In this document: positions 55,886 through 64,000 of the stretch, one piece after another
How positions within the stretch are numbered: position 1 is the stretch's first letter
Layout of the letters: each line of letters starts with the position of its first letter
Assembly (NCBI RefSeq): GCF_000383575.1
Contig: NZ_KB911579.1
Coordinates: 1,667,875 to 1,731,874 of the forward strand
Length of the DNA stretch: 64,000 bases
Origin: Salinispora oceanensis
GTDB taxonomy: Bacteria > Actinomycetota > Actinomycetes > Mycobacteriales > Micromonosporaceae
Reading direction: 5' to 3'
Position numbers and translations under genes: made by a program
The notes under the pieces: model-generated
Told to the model about the DNA's origin: nothing
The model's input: the letters and a program-made list of their open reading frames with translations, nothing else
The model's database searches: none

Positions 55886-57600
55886 GTTCCCTCCCCACGC
55901 TCAGCAACCCCGAACCCCCGCCACCCTTGCATCAGCCGGCCCTGCGGATCAATGGCGCCGACCAGGTGGCCACGCCACCGCTCGTCGGCCACCGGAAAGT
56001 CCTCCCGCCAGTGGCAACCCCGGGTCTCCTGCCGCGCGGTGGCGGCAGCCACCAGCACGGTCGCCACGGTCAGCAGATTCGTCGCCTCCCAGTCCGCGGT
56101 GCGGGGAACTCCCTCGGCGTCACCGAGCGCGGCCAGGGCAGCCGCCGTGTCGGCCAGGGTGGCCGCCGACCGCAACACGCCCGCGCCCCGCGTCATCGCC
56201 CGTTGCAGGTCGGGAACGCCGGCGACGGGGAGCACCCGACCCGTACCCCCCACCCAGGCGCCGGTCGGCGCCGGACGCAGCTGCTCCGGCAGACCGGTCG
56301 CCAGATCGACCGCGATCCGGCGGGAGAAGACCAGCCCCTCCAGCAACGAATTGCTGGCCAGTCGGTTCGCTCCGTGTACACCGGTGCAGGCGACCTCACC
56401 GCAGGCGTACAGGCCGGGGATGGAGGTCCGGCCGTGCAGGTCGGTACGGACACCGCCGGAGGCGTAGTGCGCCGCCGGGGCCACCGGAATCAGGTCGGTC
56501 GCCGGATCCACGCCGATCGCCAGACAGGACGCGACAATGGTGGGAAAGCGGCGGGCAAGGAACGCACCGCCGAGGTGCCGGGCGTCGAGAAAGACATGGT
56601 CCGAGCCGGTGGCCAGCAGCACCCGGTGGATGCCCTTCGCGACCACATCCCGGGGGGCCAGCTCCGCCAGCTCGTGCTGCCCGACCATGAACCGCTTGCC
56701 GTCGGAGTCGACCAGCTGGGCTCCCTCGCCCCGCAGCGCCTCGGAGACCAGCGGCTGCTGGGCGTGCCGGGCCCCGTCCGCCCGGGCGGACGGCGGGACG
56801 ATCAGCGCGGTCGGATGGAACTGGACGAACTCCACGTCAGTGACGGTGGCCCCGGCCCGCAGCGCGAGGGCCACCCCGTCTCCGGTGGAGACCGCGGGAT
56901 TGGTCGTTACCCCGAAGACCTGCCCCATCCCCCCGGTCGCGAGCACCACCGCGCGCCCGAGGATCGCCCCGACGCCGTCCTCGCTGCCCTCACCCAACAC
57001 ATGCAGGGTCACCCCACAGGCGGGGCCGAGCCCGTCCGGACCGTCACCGGCGGCCCGGAGCAGGTCCAGCACCAGGGCGTGCTCGACGAGCCGGATCCAC
57101 GGATCCCGACGTACGGCGGCGTGTAGTGCCCGCTGCACCTCCGCACCGGTGGCGTCGCCACCCGCGTGCACGATCCGGTCCGCTCGGTGCCCGCCCTCCC
57201 GGGTAAGCATGAGCGAGCCATCCGGGTTGCGGTCGAACTCCGCGCCGATCCGCATCAACTCCCGCAGCCGGGTGGGCCCCTCCTCGACGAGGACCCGGAC
57301 CGCCGCCGGATCGCTGAGGCCCACCCCGGCGACCTCGGTGTCCGAGGCGTGGGCGGCGGGCGTGTCGTGCGGATCGAGCACCGCGGCGATGCCGCCCTGC
57401 GCCCAGCGCGTCGAGCCCTCCTCAATGTCAACCTTGGAGACCACCGTGACGTGCAGGCCCGCCTCCCGTAGGTGGAGCGCGGCGGTTAGCCCGGCGACAC
57501 CGGAGCCGACGACGATCACGTCAGTCGTCTCCACCCACCCGGGCGCGGGCGCCGCCAGTAGCCGGGGCAGGGCCGGCCAGTCACCGGTCGGTAGGTCCAT
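55882..57600 (-). CDS. nadB: L-aspartate oxidase
   Basis: 572 residues from ATG 57600 (MDLPTGDWPALPRLL); TTG 57621 is an in-frame alternative. An N-terminal FAD-binding Rossmann motif (VIVVGSGVAGLTAALHLREA near 28-47) precedes the capping domain typical of the succinate dehydrogenase/NadB flavoprotein family, with THR-like catalytic region GGVRTDLHGRTSIPGLYACG near 390. It oxidises L-aspartate to iminoaspartate for quinolinate synthesis. It is coupled to nadC downstream. Confidence 0.95.
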   Translation of the reverse strand: MDLPTGDWPALPRLLAAPAPGWVETTDVIVVGSGVAGLTAALHLREAGLHVTVVSKVDIEEGSTRWAQGGIAAVLDPHDTPAAHASDTEVAGVGLSDPAAVRVLVEEGPTRLRELMRIGAEFDRNPDGSLMLTREGGHRADRIVHAGGDATGAEVQRALHAAVRRDPWIRLVEHALVLDLLRAAGDGPDGLGPACGVTLHVLGEGSEDGVGAILGRAVVLATGGMGQVFGVTTNPAVSTGDGVALALRAGATVTDVEFVQFHPTALIVPPSARADGARHAQQPLVSEALRGEGAQLVDSDGKRFMVGQHELAELAPRDVVAKGIHRVLLATGSDHVFLDARHLGGAFLARRFPTIVASCLAIGVDPATDLIPVAPAAHYASGGVRTDLHGRTSIPGLYACGEVACTGVHGANRLASNSLLEGLVFSRRIAVDLATGLPEQLRPAPTGAWVGGTGRVLPVAGVPDLQRAMTRGAGVLRSAATLADTAAALAALGDAEGVPRTADWEATNLLTVATVLVAAATARQETRGCHWREDFPVADERWRGHLVGAIDPQGRLMQGWRGFGVAERGEGT

Positions 57601-57608
57601 CCCCACAG

Positions 57609-58034
57609 TCAACCCGAACAACGCACGCAGGAGGCGGCGGGGGCGAGACGAGTGGTTTGGGCAACGCCGTACCCGACCGCGCCGGTCTGCCCTCCGACGA
57701 GGCCGAAGCAGAGCGCAGCCAGCTCCCCGTCACCGGTTCCGAACCGGCAACCGGGCCGGACCGGCCCCCCCTGCAGCGACCCGGTCACCCGGCGATCGCT
57801 GAGCCACAGGTAACAGCGGACCCCCCGATCGCCGACCTTCCACCGGCCGGCACTGGGTGGACGGACGACCACATCGACCCGCAGCCGTAGCGTCGGGTCG
57901 TCGGGCACCTCCGCGAAGCGCGCGATCTCGCTGCGGCAGCCCGCGTAGAGCGGCGCCCAGTCCGCGTCCGCGGTCGGGTACGAGGCCGATGCCGCGCCCG
58001 CCCACCAGCGGCGACAAGCGGGCGTGCGGCCTGG
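57609..58034 (-). pseudogene. Remnant of a septum-formation-like protein
   Basis: Reading leftward from the panD stop in its own frame, the sequence gives CRRWWAGAASASYP, then TADADWAPLYAGCRSEIARF, DDPTLRLRVDVVVRPPSAGR, WKVGDRGVRCYLWLS and GSLQGG. This is strongly protein-like with spaced Cys and Trp residues, as in the septum-formation/DUF4190-type lipoproteins of Micromonosporaceae. There is no start codon or signal peptide: the frame opens directly after the panD stop. A GTG at 57908 would make only the last 99 codons, and residues after GSLQGG look degenerate. It is best read as a 5'-deleted, 3'-decayed gene. Confidence 0.6.
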
Positions 58035-58463
58035 TCAGGCCAGCGAGTCCGCCAACGGGTTGGGGACCGGCGCCCCCGCCGTCCCGGGCGCCGCCGTGGC
58101 CGCATCCGCGGTCAGGTCGACGATCCGGTTACCCGAATCGACGTGCACGATCCGCGGCTGGTAGGTACGCGCCTGCGCGTCCTCCAGCTGTCCATACGCG
58201 ATCAGGATGACCAAATCACCCGGGTGGACCAGGTGGGCGGCGGCGCCGTTGATGCCGATCACGCCGCTGCCTCGCTGCCCCGGGATCACATAGGTCTCCA
58301 ACCGGGCGCCGTTGGTGATGTCCACGATCGCCACCTGCTCGCCCGGGAGCAGGTCGGCGGCGTCCAGCAGATCCTGGTCCACCGTGACCGAGCCGACGTA
58401 GTGCAGGTCGGCCTGGGTGACCGTGGCCCGGTGAATCTTCGACTTGAGCATGGTGCGCAGCAT
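58035..58463 (-). CDS. panD: Aspartate 1-decarboxylase (pyruvoyl enzyme)
   Basis: 142 residues. It makes beta-alanine for pantothenate. [13 protein letters not shown] near 20-32 contains the Gly-Ser bond that self-cleaves to form the pyruvoyl group. [13 protein letters not shown] and [20 protein letters not shown] complete the active site. RBS GAAAGG precedes the ATG. The C-terminal tail (about 125-142, Ala/Pro-rich) is longer than in E. coli and typical of actinobacteria, where this tail is relevant to pyrazinoic acid action. Next to panC. Confidence 0.95.
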   Translation of the reverse strand: MLRTMLKSKIHRATVTQADLHYVGSVTVDQDLLDAADLLPGEQVAIVDITNGARLETYVIPGQRGSGVIGINGAAAHLVHPGDLVILIAYGQLEDAQARTYQPRIVHVDSGNRIVDLTADAATAAPGTAGAPVPNPLADSLA

Positions 58464-58486
58464 CAGACGCCTTTCGTGAGGGTGGG

Positions 58487-59335
58487 TCAGAAACGCGGGG
58501 CGAGCTCGACCGACACGTTGTCGATCAGACGGGTGGTGCCGACCCAGGCGGCCGCGAGCAGCCGCGCCGGGCCGGTGACGGGCCCCGGCTCCAGCTCCGG
58601 ATCGGTAAGCACCAGGTAGTCCAGTTCGACGCCGGGCGGGCCGGAGTCGAGAGCAGCGTGCGCGGCGGCCAGCACCGCGCCCGCGCCCGCGCCCCCGGCG
58701 GCGGCGGCGACCCCCGCCCGCAGGGCCCCCGACAGGCTCAGCGCAGCCGCCCGCCCGTCGGGCGACAGGTAACGGTTTCGGCTGGACAGGGCCAACCCGT
58801 CCGGCTCCCGGACCGTCGGCACGCCGACGATCTCCACCGGCACCTCCAGGTCGCGCACCATCCGGCGGACCAGGGTCAGCTGTTGATAGTCCTTCTCGCC
58901 GAAGAACGCCTGGTCCGGCCGGGTGAGCTGGAGCAGCTTCAGCACCACGGTCAGCACCCCGTGGAAGAAGCCCGGGCGGCTCTGCCCCTCCAACTCCTCA
59001 CCGAGCTGGCCCGGGTTGACCCAGACCCGGGGCTGGCCCTGCGGGTAGAGCTCCGGTGCGGCTGGCGCGAAGACCACCGCCGCACCGGCCCGACGGCAGA
59101 TCTCCAGGTCCTCGTCGAGGGGGCGGGGATACCGGTCGAAGTCCTCGTCCGGCCCGAACTGGAGGGGGTTCACGAAGATCGTGACCACGACGTTGTCCGC
59201 CTGCTCCCGGGCCGCCCGCAACAGGGTCTCGTGCCCGGAGTGCAGGGCACCCATGGTCATGACGACGCCAACGGTGCCGGTCAGCGCCTCCCGCGCCGCC
59301 GCCAGGTCGGCACGGGTGTGTACCAGCTTGGTCAC
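58487..59335 (-). CDS. panC: Pantothenate synthetase
   Basis: 282 residues from GTG 59335. It ligates pantoate and beta-alanine using [17 protein letters not shown] near 26-39 is the HIGH-like nucleotide motif, [18 protein letters not shown] the pantoate site, [10 protein letters not shown] near 145 and [14 protein letters not shown] near 183 carries the KMSKS-like element (SSRN). It overlaps the upstream DUF2520 gene by 4 nt and precedes panD. Confidence 0.95.
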   Translation of the reverse strand: MTKLVHTRADLAAAREALTGTVGVVMTMGALHSGHETLLRAAREQADNVVVTIFVNPLQFGPDEDFDRYPRPLDEDLEICRRAGAAVVFAPAAPELYPQGQPRVWVNPGQLGEELEGQSRPGFFHGVLTVVLKLLQLTRPDQAFFGEKDYQQLTLVRRMVRDLEVPVEIVGVPTVREPDGLALSSRNRYLSPDGRAAALSLSGALRAGVAAAAGGAGAGAVLAAAHAALDSGPPGVELDYLVLTDPELEPGPVTGPARLLAAAWVGTTRLIDNVSVELAPRF

Positions 59336-60276
59336 GCAGCCACCTCCCGATCCCGCCCACCCAACACCTCCAGCACCGGCTGCGCCGCCGCGGGCTGCAG
59401 CCGGCCGGCCGCAATCACGCGGTCCGCCGTCCGTCGAGCCAACGCCAGGTAGGGGCCCACCGATTCCGGCGCGGTCGCTCCGAGCTGGGTCAGGTGCCGC
59501 TGCACGGTGCCGGCGTCACCCCGGGCGATCGGTCCGGTCAGCGCATCGTCCCCGAGCCGCAGCGCGTTGTCCAAGGCGGCCCGCAACAGCGGGGCGAGCA
59601 CCCGCTCCGGCTCGGTCACCCCGGCGTCCCGCAGCCGGTCGGCCGCCTCGTTGACGAGGGTGACCAGGTGATTGGAGCCGTGCACGAGGGCGGCGTGGTA
59701 GAGCCCTCGGTCCGACTCGGCGACCCACTCCGGTACGCCGTTGAGGTCGGCGACGAGCCGGGTGGCGAACGAGCGCAGCCGCGCCGGGGCGGTCAACCCG
59801 TACGAGACGCCGGGCAGCCGGGTGAGATCGTCCGGCGTACCGGTGAAGGTCATCGCGGGGTGCAGGGCCAGCGGGCTGGCCCCGGCCCCCACGACCGGCG
59901 CCAGTACCGCCAGGCCGTGCGCGCCGGAGGTGTGCGCGACCACCTGACCCGGACGCAGTGCCCCGGCTTCGGCGAGGCCGGCGACGACCCCCGCGAGGGC
60001 GTCATCCGGCACCGCCACCAGCAGGAGATCGGTGGCAGTGCAGGCTACCGAGGTGGCCGGCCGCCGCGGCACGTCGGCCAGGAGCAGCGCCATCCGCGCG
60101 CGTGAGGCGGCAGAGCCACCCGCCGCGGCGACGACCCGGTGCCCGGCGGCGGCGAGAGCGGCGGCCAAGACGGCACCGACCCGGCCAACGCCGATCACGC
60201 CGATGGTCAGAGAACGGGGAATGGGAGCGTCAACGGCCTGATCGGCAGGACGCGGAGGCAGCGAAGCACTCATCAC
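59332..60276 (-). CDS. Rossmann-fold/DUF2520 protein, possible ketopantoate reductase
   Basis: 314 residues. The N-terminal NAD(P)-binding motif is [20 protein letters not shown] near 22-41. A C-terminal all-helical DUF2520 domain follows ([39 protein letters not shown]). It is first in a DUF2520-panC-panD run with a 4-nt overlap, matching mycobacterial Rv3603c-panC-panD. A ketopantoate reductase is needed in this pathway, and the PanG class described in Francisella is, as I recall, of this Rossmann/DUF2520 type, so that role is likely but not proven by sequence. Confidence 0.82.
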   Translation of the reverse strand: MMSASLPPRPADQAVDAPIPRSLTIGVIGVGRVGAVLAAALAAAGHRVVAAAGGSAASRARMALLLADVPRRPATSVACTATDLLLVAVPDDALAGVVAGLAEAGALRPGQVVAHTSGAHGLAVLAPVVGAGASPLALHPAMTFTGTPDDLTRLPGVSYGLTAPARLRSFATRLVADLNGVPEWVAESDRGLYHAALVHGSNHLVTLVNEAADRLRDAGVTEPERVLAPLLRAALDNALRLGDDALTGPIARGDAGTVQRHLTQLGATAPESVGPYLALARRTADRVIAAGRLQPAAAQPVLEVLGGRDREVAA

Positions 60277-60453
60277 GATGATCCAGTCCTTGGAGGGGTA
60301 CCGGTCGTTTGCAAGTATGCGTCGCGGTGCCGGAACCGGGACAGGGAGGTGTGAAAACGTTCACCACCGGTGGTTCGGGGAGACTCGTTCGCCACCGAAG
60401 GCGACGAGCGGGGCCGCTCCAGAAGCGGGGCGGCCGGACCGAAGGAGGAGCTG

Positions 60454-61467
60454 ATGTCGATCCGCTGGCGGGACGCGATGGAGCGGGCGCTGTACGGGCC
60501 AACCGGCTTCTTCGTCTCCGGTGGTGGCCCGGCCGACCACTTCCGGACCAGCGTGCACGCCTCCCCGGCGTTCGCGGCGGCCCTGCACCGGCTGATCGCC
60601 ACCGTTGACGCCGCCCTGGACCACCCGGACCCGCTCGCGGTGGTCGATGTCGGAGCGGGGCGGGGCGAACTACTGCGCACCCTGCGGGCCAGCACCGCCG
60701 CGGCCACCGACACATCCCTCGCGCGCCGGCTACGCCTCACCGCCGTCGAACGCGCGCCGCGCCCCGCGGAGCTTCCCGCGGAGATCACCTGGACACCGGA
60801 GATCCCCGCGGGCGTCACCGGCCTCCTGCTGGCCACCGAGTGGCTCGACAACGTCCCGCTGGACCTGGCCGTGGCCACCCCGGCAGGCTGGCGGTACCTC
60901 CTGGTGGACCCCGCCACCGGCGAGGAGGCGGTCGGCAGCCCGGTCAGCCCGGAAGACGCGGACTGGTTGGCCCGGTGGTGGTCGCCGCCGGCCGACAGCC
61001 CCGGCACCCGCGCCGAGATCGGCCGGACCCGCGACGACGCCTGGGCGGACGCCGTCGGGCGACTCGACCGTGGGCTGGCGGTCACCGTGGACTACGGGCA
61101 CCTCCGGCAGGCGCGACCGCTCGTCGGGACCCTGACCGGCTACCGGAACGGGCGGCAGGTCCCACCCGTACCCGACGGATCGTGCGACGTCACCGCGCAC
61201 CTCGCCGTCGACTCGGTCGCCGCCGCCGGTACGCAGGTCGCGCAGCTCCCGTACACCCTGGTGGCACAGCGGACGGCGCTGCGGGCGCTCGGCGCCGACG
61301 GCCGCCGCCCACCGCTGGCGCGAGCCAACACCGACCCCGCGGGATACCTCCGGGCCCTCTCCGCGGCGTCGGCGGTGGCCGAGCTGATCGACCCGGCGGG
61401 CCTCGGTGGGCACTGGTGGCTCCTCCAGCCGGCCGGCATCACCCTCGACCCACTCGTGGCACCATGA
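60454..61467 (+). CDS. MidA/NDUFAF7-like SAM-dependent methyltransferase
   Basis: 337 residues from ATG 60454 (AAGGAGGAG just upstream; the earlier ATG 60370 is not used). DUF185-type features are [18 protein letters not shown] at the N-terminus, a SAM motif [15 protein letters not shown] near 65-79, [15 protein letters not shown] near 128, and [16 protein letters not shown] near 208. Mitochondrial NDUFAF7/MidA dimethylates an arginine of NDUFS2, the complex I homologue of NuoD. The next gene here is nuoD, overlapping by 4 nt, so NuoD modification is the natural inference. Confidence 0.85.
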   Translation: MSIRWRDAMERALYGPTGFFVSGGGPADHFRTSVHASPAFAAALHRLIATVDAALDHPDPLAVVDVGAGRGELLRTLRASTAAATDTSLARRLRLTAVERAPRPAELPAEITWTPEIPAGVTGLLLATEWLDNVPLDLAVATPAGWRYLLVDPATGEEAVGSPVSPEDADWLARWWSPPADSPGTRAEIGRTRDDAWADAVGRLDRGLAVTVDYGHLRQARPLVGTLTGYRNGRQVPPVPDGSCDVTAHLAVDSVAAAGTQVAQLPYTLVAQRTALRALGADGRRPPLARANTDPAGYLRALSAASAVAELIDPAGLGGHWWLLQPAGITLDPLVAP

Positions 61468-62630
61468 CAGGCATGACCACGGACGCCGATCTCCGCGAAC
61501 TGACCGTCGGCACCGGCGCCGGTGGGGAACAACTCGGCACCGACATGGTGCTCAACATCGGTCCGCAGCACCCCTCGACGCACGGCGTACTCCGGCTGCG
61601 GCTGGTGCTCGACGGCGAGCGGGTGGTCAGCGCCGAACCGATCGTCGGCTACATGCACCGGGGCGCGGAGAAGCTGTTCGAGGTCCGCGACTACCGGCAG
61701 ATCATCGTGCTGGCGAACCGGCACGACTGGCTCTCCGCGTTCGCCAACGAACTCGGCGTGGTGCTCGCCGTGGAGCGGTTGCTGGGGATGGAGGTTCCGG
61801 AGCGGGCCACCTGGCTCCGGATGGCGCTCGCCGAGCTGAACCGGGTCCTCAACCACCTGATGTTCCTCGGCTCGTACCCGCTGGAGATCGGGGCGATCAC
61901 CCCGATGTTCTACGCCTTTCGGGAACGGGAGACGCTCCAGGCGGTGCTCGAGGAGGTCTCCGGCGGGCGGATCCACTACATGTTCAACCGGGTCGGTGGG
62001 CTCAAGGAGGAGGTGCCGGCCGGCTGGACCGGGCGGGCCCGGGCGGCCATCGGCGAGGTCCGGCAAAGCCTGCCCGACCTGGACAACCTAATCCGGCGCA
62101 ACGAGATCTTCCTGGCCCGTACCGTCGGCGTGGGGGTGCTCTCGGCGGCCCAGGCCGCCGCGTTCGGCGCCTCCGGACCGGTCGCCCGCGCCTCCGGCCT
62201 CGACCTCGACCTCCGCCGGGACGAGCCCTACCTGGCGTACGACCAGCTCGACGTGCCGGTGGTGACCCGCACCGCCGGTGACTGCCACTCCCGCTTCGAG
62301 GTGCTGCTCGACCAGGTGTACGTCTCGCTCGACCTCGCCGAGCAGTGCCTGGACCGCGTGGACCGGCTCACCGGCCCGATCAACACTCGGCTACCGAAGG
62401 TGCTCAAGGCGCCCGAGGGGCACACCTACGCCTGGACCGAGAACCCGCTCGGCATCAACGGGTACTACCTGGTGTCCCGGGGGGAGAAGACGCCGTGGCG
62501 GCTCAAGCTGCGCACCGCGTCGTACGCCAACGTGCAGGCGCTGGCCACCCTCCTGCCCGGTTGCCTGGTGCCGGACCTGGTCGCCATCCTCGGCTCGATG
62601 TTCTTCGTGGTCGGCGACATCGACAAGTGA
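61464..62630 (+). CDS. nuoD: NADH-quinone oxidoreductase subunit D (stand-alone)
   Basis: 388 residues from ATG 61464 (ATG 61473 also possible). NuoD/49-kDa hallmarks are [17 protein letters not shown] near 29, [12 protein letters not shown] near 62, [14 protein letters not shown] near 85 and the C-terminal [18 protein letters not shown] and [18 protein letters not shown]. NuoD lines the quinone site of complex I. No other nuo gene is adjacent, so this is an orphan copy; a full nuo operon probably exists elsewhere. It is coupled to the MidA-like gene. Arg66 in MHRGAEKL aligns with the NDUFS2 arginine known to be methylated. Confidence 0.92.
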   Translation: MTGMTTDADLRELTVGTGAGGEQLGTDMVLNIGPQHPSTHGVLRLRLVLDGERVVSAEPIVGYMHRGAEKLFEVRDYRQIIVLANRHDWLSAFANELGVVLAVERLLGMEVPERATWLRMALAELNRVLNHLMFLGSYPLEIGAITPMFYAFRERETLQAVLEEVSGGRIHYMFNRVGGLKEEVPAGWTGRARAAIGEVRQSLPDLDNLIRRNEIFLARTVGVGVLSAAQAAAFGASGPVARASGLDLDLRRDEPYLAYDQLDVPVVTRTAGDCHSRFEVLLDQVYVSLDLAEQCLDRVDRLTGPINTRLPKVLKAPEGHTYAWTENPLGINGYYLVSRGEKTPWRLKLRTASYANVQALATLLPGCLVPDLVAILGSMFFVVGDIDK

Positions 62631-62667
62631 GCGGGCCGGCCGCGCCCGTTCGGCGTTGCCGCAACCG

Positions 62668-64000
62668 TCAACGCCACCGGTCGTCCCCGCTGCCGTACCG
62701 GCCCGGCTCCCGCTGGCGCGGAGGCTCTGACCGCCACCGGGGCTCGGGCTGAGGCCCGGACTGCCACCGGGGCTCGGGCTGAGGCTCTGACCGCCACCGG
62801 GGCTCAGGCTGAGGCCCGGACTGCCACCGGGGCTCAGGCTGAGGCTCTGACCGCCACCGGGGCTCAGGCTGAGGGCCGGACTGCCACTGAGGCTCGGGCT
62901 GCCACTGAGGCTCGGGCTGACGTTGCCGGGGCGGCCCCCACTCGGCGGACGCCGGGGGCAGCGCGGATCTATCCGCCGGTTCGGACCACCCGCCCCCGCC
63001 ATCGGCGTGGCCGCGCGCGGGATCGGCGTGGCCGCGGCCGGGATCGTCCCGACGGACCGTGGCCCACCGCTGGTCCACCCGGTATTCGGCACCGCCGCGA
63101 TCCGTCCGCACCTGCGCCCGCTGCTCACCCAGCCGCAGTTCGTGCCCCCGCTCGTCCTCGCGGACGGCGGCCCAGCGGTTTCCGGCCCGCAGCTGCGACC
63201 AGTAATCGCCCTCCACGTCGCCGCCCGCCGCAAGCTCCCCGCCCTGCTGGTGGCCCCCATGCTGGTTGCCGCCGCCGCGGTCAGACCGCTCACCGCCCCA
63301 GCCCGGGCCGTCGGGCTGGTTGGCCCAGCCCTGGTCGTCCCACTGCGCTTCGGCCCGGGCGACCTCCGGCGGCTCGCCCAACCCATGATCGGCGCGCACC
63401 CGCCCGCCCCGGTCCGACCACGACCGGTCAACGGAGTCGCCGGCGCCCGGCCAGGAGCGGCGCTCCGGGTCCCGGGTCCCGGCCTCGGCCCCGGAGCGGC
63501 GCTCCCCGCCCTCAGACCACGAGGGTCCGTCTGGGCCGGACGCCCATCGTCGGTCATAGTCGCCGACGGGGGCGCTAGCGTGGCTCCCGCCGCCGTCAAC
63601 CACGGTGTGCCGGGTGACATGCACCGTCTCGGTATGCCGCACCACGCCGCGCAGGTGAGCCGCGTGCCGGCCATCCGGCTCCGGCGACCAGGCACCACCG
63701 TCGGTGCCGCCATAGGTGCCGGCGGTGCCGCCATGGGTGCCGGCGGTGCCGCCATGGGCTCCGGCGGCCCGCTCGGTGCCGGGCTGACCGGCGAAGCGGT
63801 CGCTGGCCCCATGCTCTCCGGCCGACGGGCGGAACGCGGCGTACGCCCCCGCCGCCCCGGCCGCGGAGTGGCCGCCCGGGGCGGGCGCCCGGGGCGGCGG
63901 GTCATCCGCGCGGCTCCGGTCGCGCTCGTGGTCACCCCGGTGATCGGCATCCGGAACGGCCGCCCGCCCGGCCGGCACGTCCACCGGAACCCGCGCCCGC
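62668..64000 (-). CDS. Low-complexity protein with decapeptide repeats (partial)
   Basis: At least 438 residues; a GTG at 63984 is possible but the frame stays open to the window edge. The N-terminal part is Gly/Ala/Pro-rich with GGTAGTHGGTAGTYGG repeats. A more ordered middle segment (DYWSQLRAGNRWAAVREDER, then LRLGEQRAQVRTD and YRVDQRWATVRRDD) has three W/R-rich beta-like repeats. The C-terminal 70 residues are PQPEPRW(R/Q)S(E/G) repeats from a 30-nt tandem repeat. I do not recognise a function; no signal peptide or membrane helix is visible in the part present. It converges with nuoD. Confidence 0.7.
   Translation of the reverse strand, partial: RARVPVDVPAGRAAVPDADHRGDHERDRSRADDPPPRAPAPGGHSAAGAAGAYAAFRPSAGEHGASDRFAGQPGTERAAGAHGGTAGTHGGTAGTYGGTDGGAWSPEPDGRHAAHLRGVVRHTETVHVTRHTVVDGGGSHASAPVGDYDRRWASGPDGPSWSEGGERRSGAEAGTRDPERRSWPGAGDSVDRSWSDRGGRVRADHGLGEPPEVARAEAQWDDQGWANQPDGPGWGGERSDRGGGNQHGGHQQGGELAAGGDVEGDYWSQLRAGNRWAAVREDERGHELRLGEQRAQVRTDRGGAEYRVDQRWATVRRDDPGRGHADPARGHADGGGGWSEPADRSALPPASAEWGPPRQRQPEPQWQPEPQWQSGPQPEPRWRSEPQPEPRWQSGPQPEPRWRSEPQPEPRWQSGPQPEPRWRSEPPRQREPGRYGSGDDRWR
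62721..62900. repeat. 30-nt tandem repeat, six copies in alternating pairs
   Basis: Units start at 62721, 62751, 62781, 62811, 62841 and 62871. Odd units begin GAGGCTCTGACCGCC and even units GAGG(C/G)CCGGACTGCC, so the true period is 60 nt. They encode alternating RWRSEPQPEP and RWQSGPQPEP blocks. Confidence 0.9.

Noticed and set aside
57609..57908. 99-residue protein from GTG 57908
   Set aside because: The coherent protein-like sequence continues upstream of that GTG to the panD stop, so the GTG is internal to a decayed gene.

Overview
The window is a high-GC actinobacterial chromosome segment. Lsr2, CarD, DisA, an AfsR-like SARP, XRE/DUF397 pairs, many GTG starts and ATGA/GTGA gene overlaps all point to the family Micromonosporaceae (Micromonospora/Salinispora type). 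The genus is inferred from gene content and not proven. About 60 protein genes are called. No tRNA, rRNA, CRISPR array, integrase or insertion sequence was seen.

1-19.1 kb is accessory. It opens with a cellulose or cello-oligosaccharide locus: a family 5 solute-binding lipoprotein, a LacI repressor and a divergent GH9 cellulase, with a double LacI-type operator between them. Next come an XRE regulator with two near-identical DUF397 genes, two small Cys-motif proteins, a gene-poor repeat-bearing stretch, small redox and RidA/TetR genes, a secreted CAP-domain protein, class II fumarase, a MocR/EamA divergent pair and a large orphan SARP-NB-ARC-TPR regulator.

19.2-34.4 kb holds class I fumarase, two PQQ-like beta-propeller proteins, an MFS/ArsR pair and a dispersed tyrosine (homogentisate) catabolic set: Lrp regulator, hppD, a HisC-like aminotransferase, fahA, hmgA, and a 287-residue protein of unknown function whose gene overlaps fahA. 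No recognisable maleylacetoacetate isomerase is present, which makes the unknown gene a candidate for that step.

34.4-62.6 kb follows the gene order I recall for Mycobacterium tuberculosis Rv3581c-Rv3603c: ispF-ispD-carD, lpqE-like, radA, disA, membrane protein, mutY, clpC, lsr2, lysS, coaX, panD, panC and a DUF2520 protein, with nadB/nadC also present. Between carD and lpqE this core is interrupted by a compact specialised-metabolism cassette: type III PKS, acyl-CoA-dehydrogenase-fold flavoprotein, methyltransferase and UbiA prenyltransferase. The set recalls the alkyl-dihydrogeranyl-methoxyhydroquinone (agq) pathway of Actinoplanes.

The window ends with a MidA/NDUFAF7-like methyltransferase overlapping a stand-alone nuoD by 4 nt, which is an enzyme-substrate-like pairing, and a repetitive protein running off the edge. 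Other notable points are several perfect intergenic palindromes, unusually long convergent gene overlaps (170 and 144 nt), and a decayed septum-formation-like gene fragment immediately after panD.
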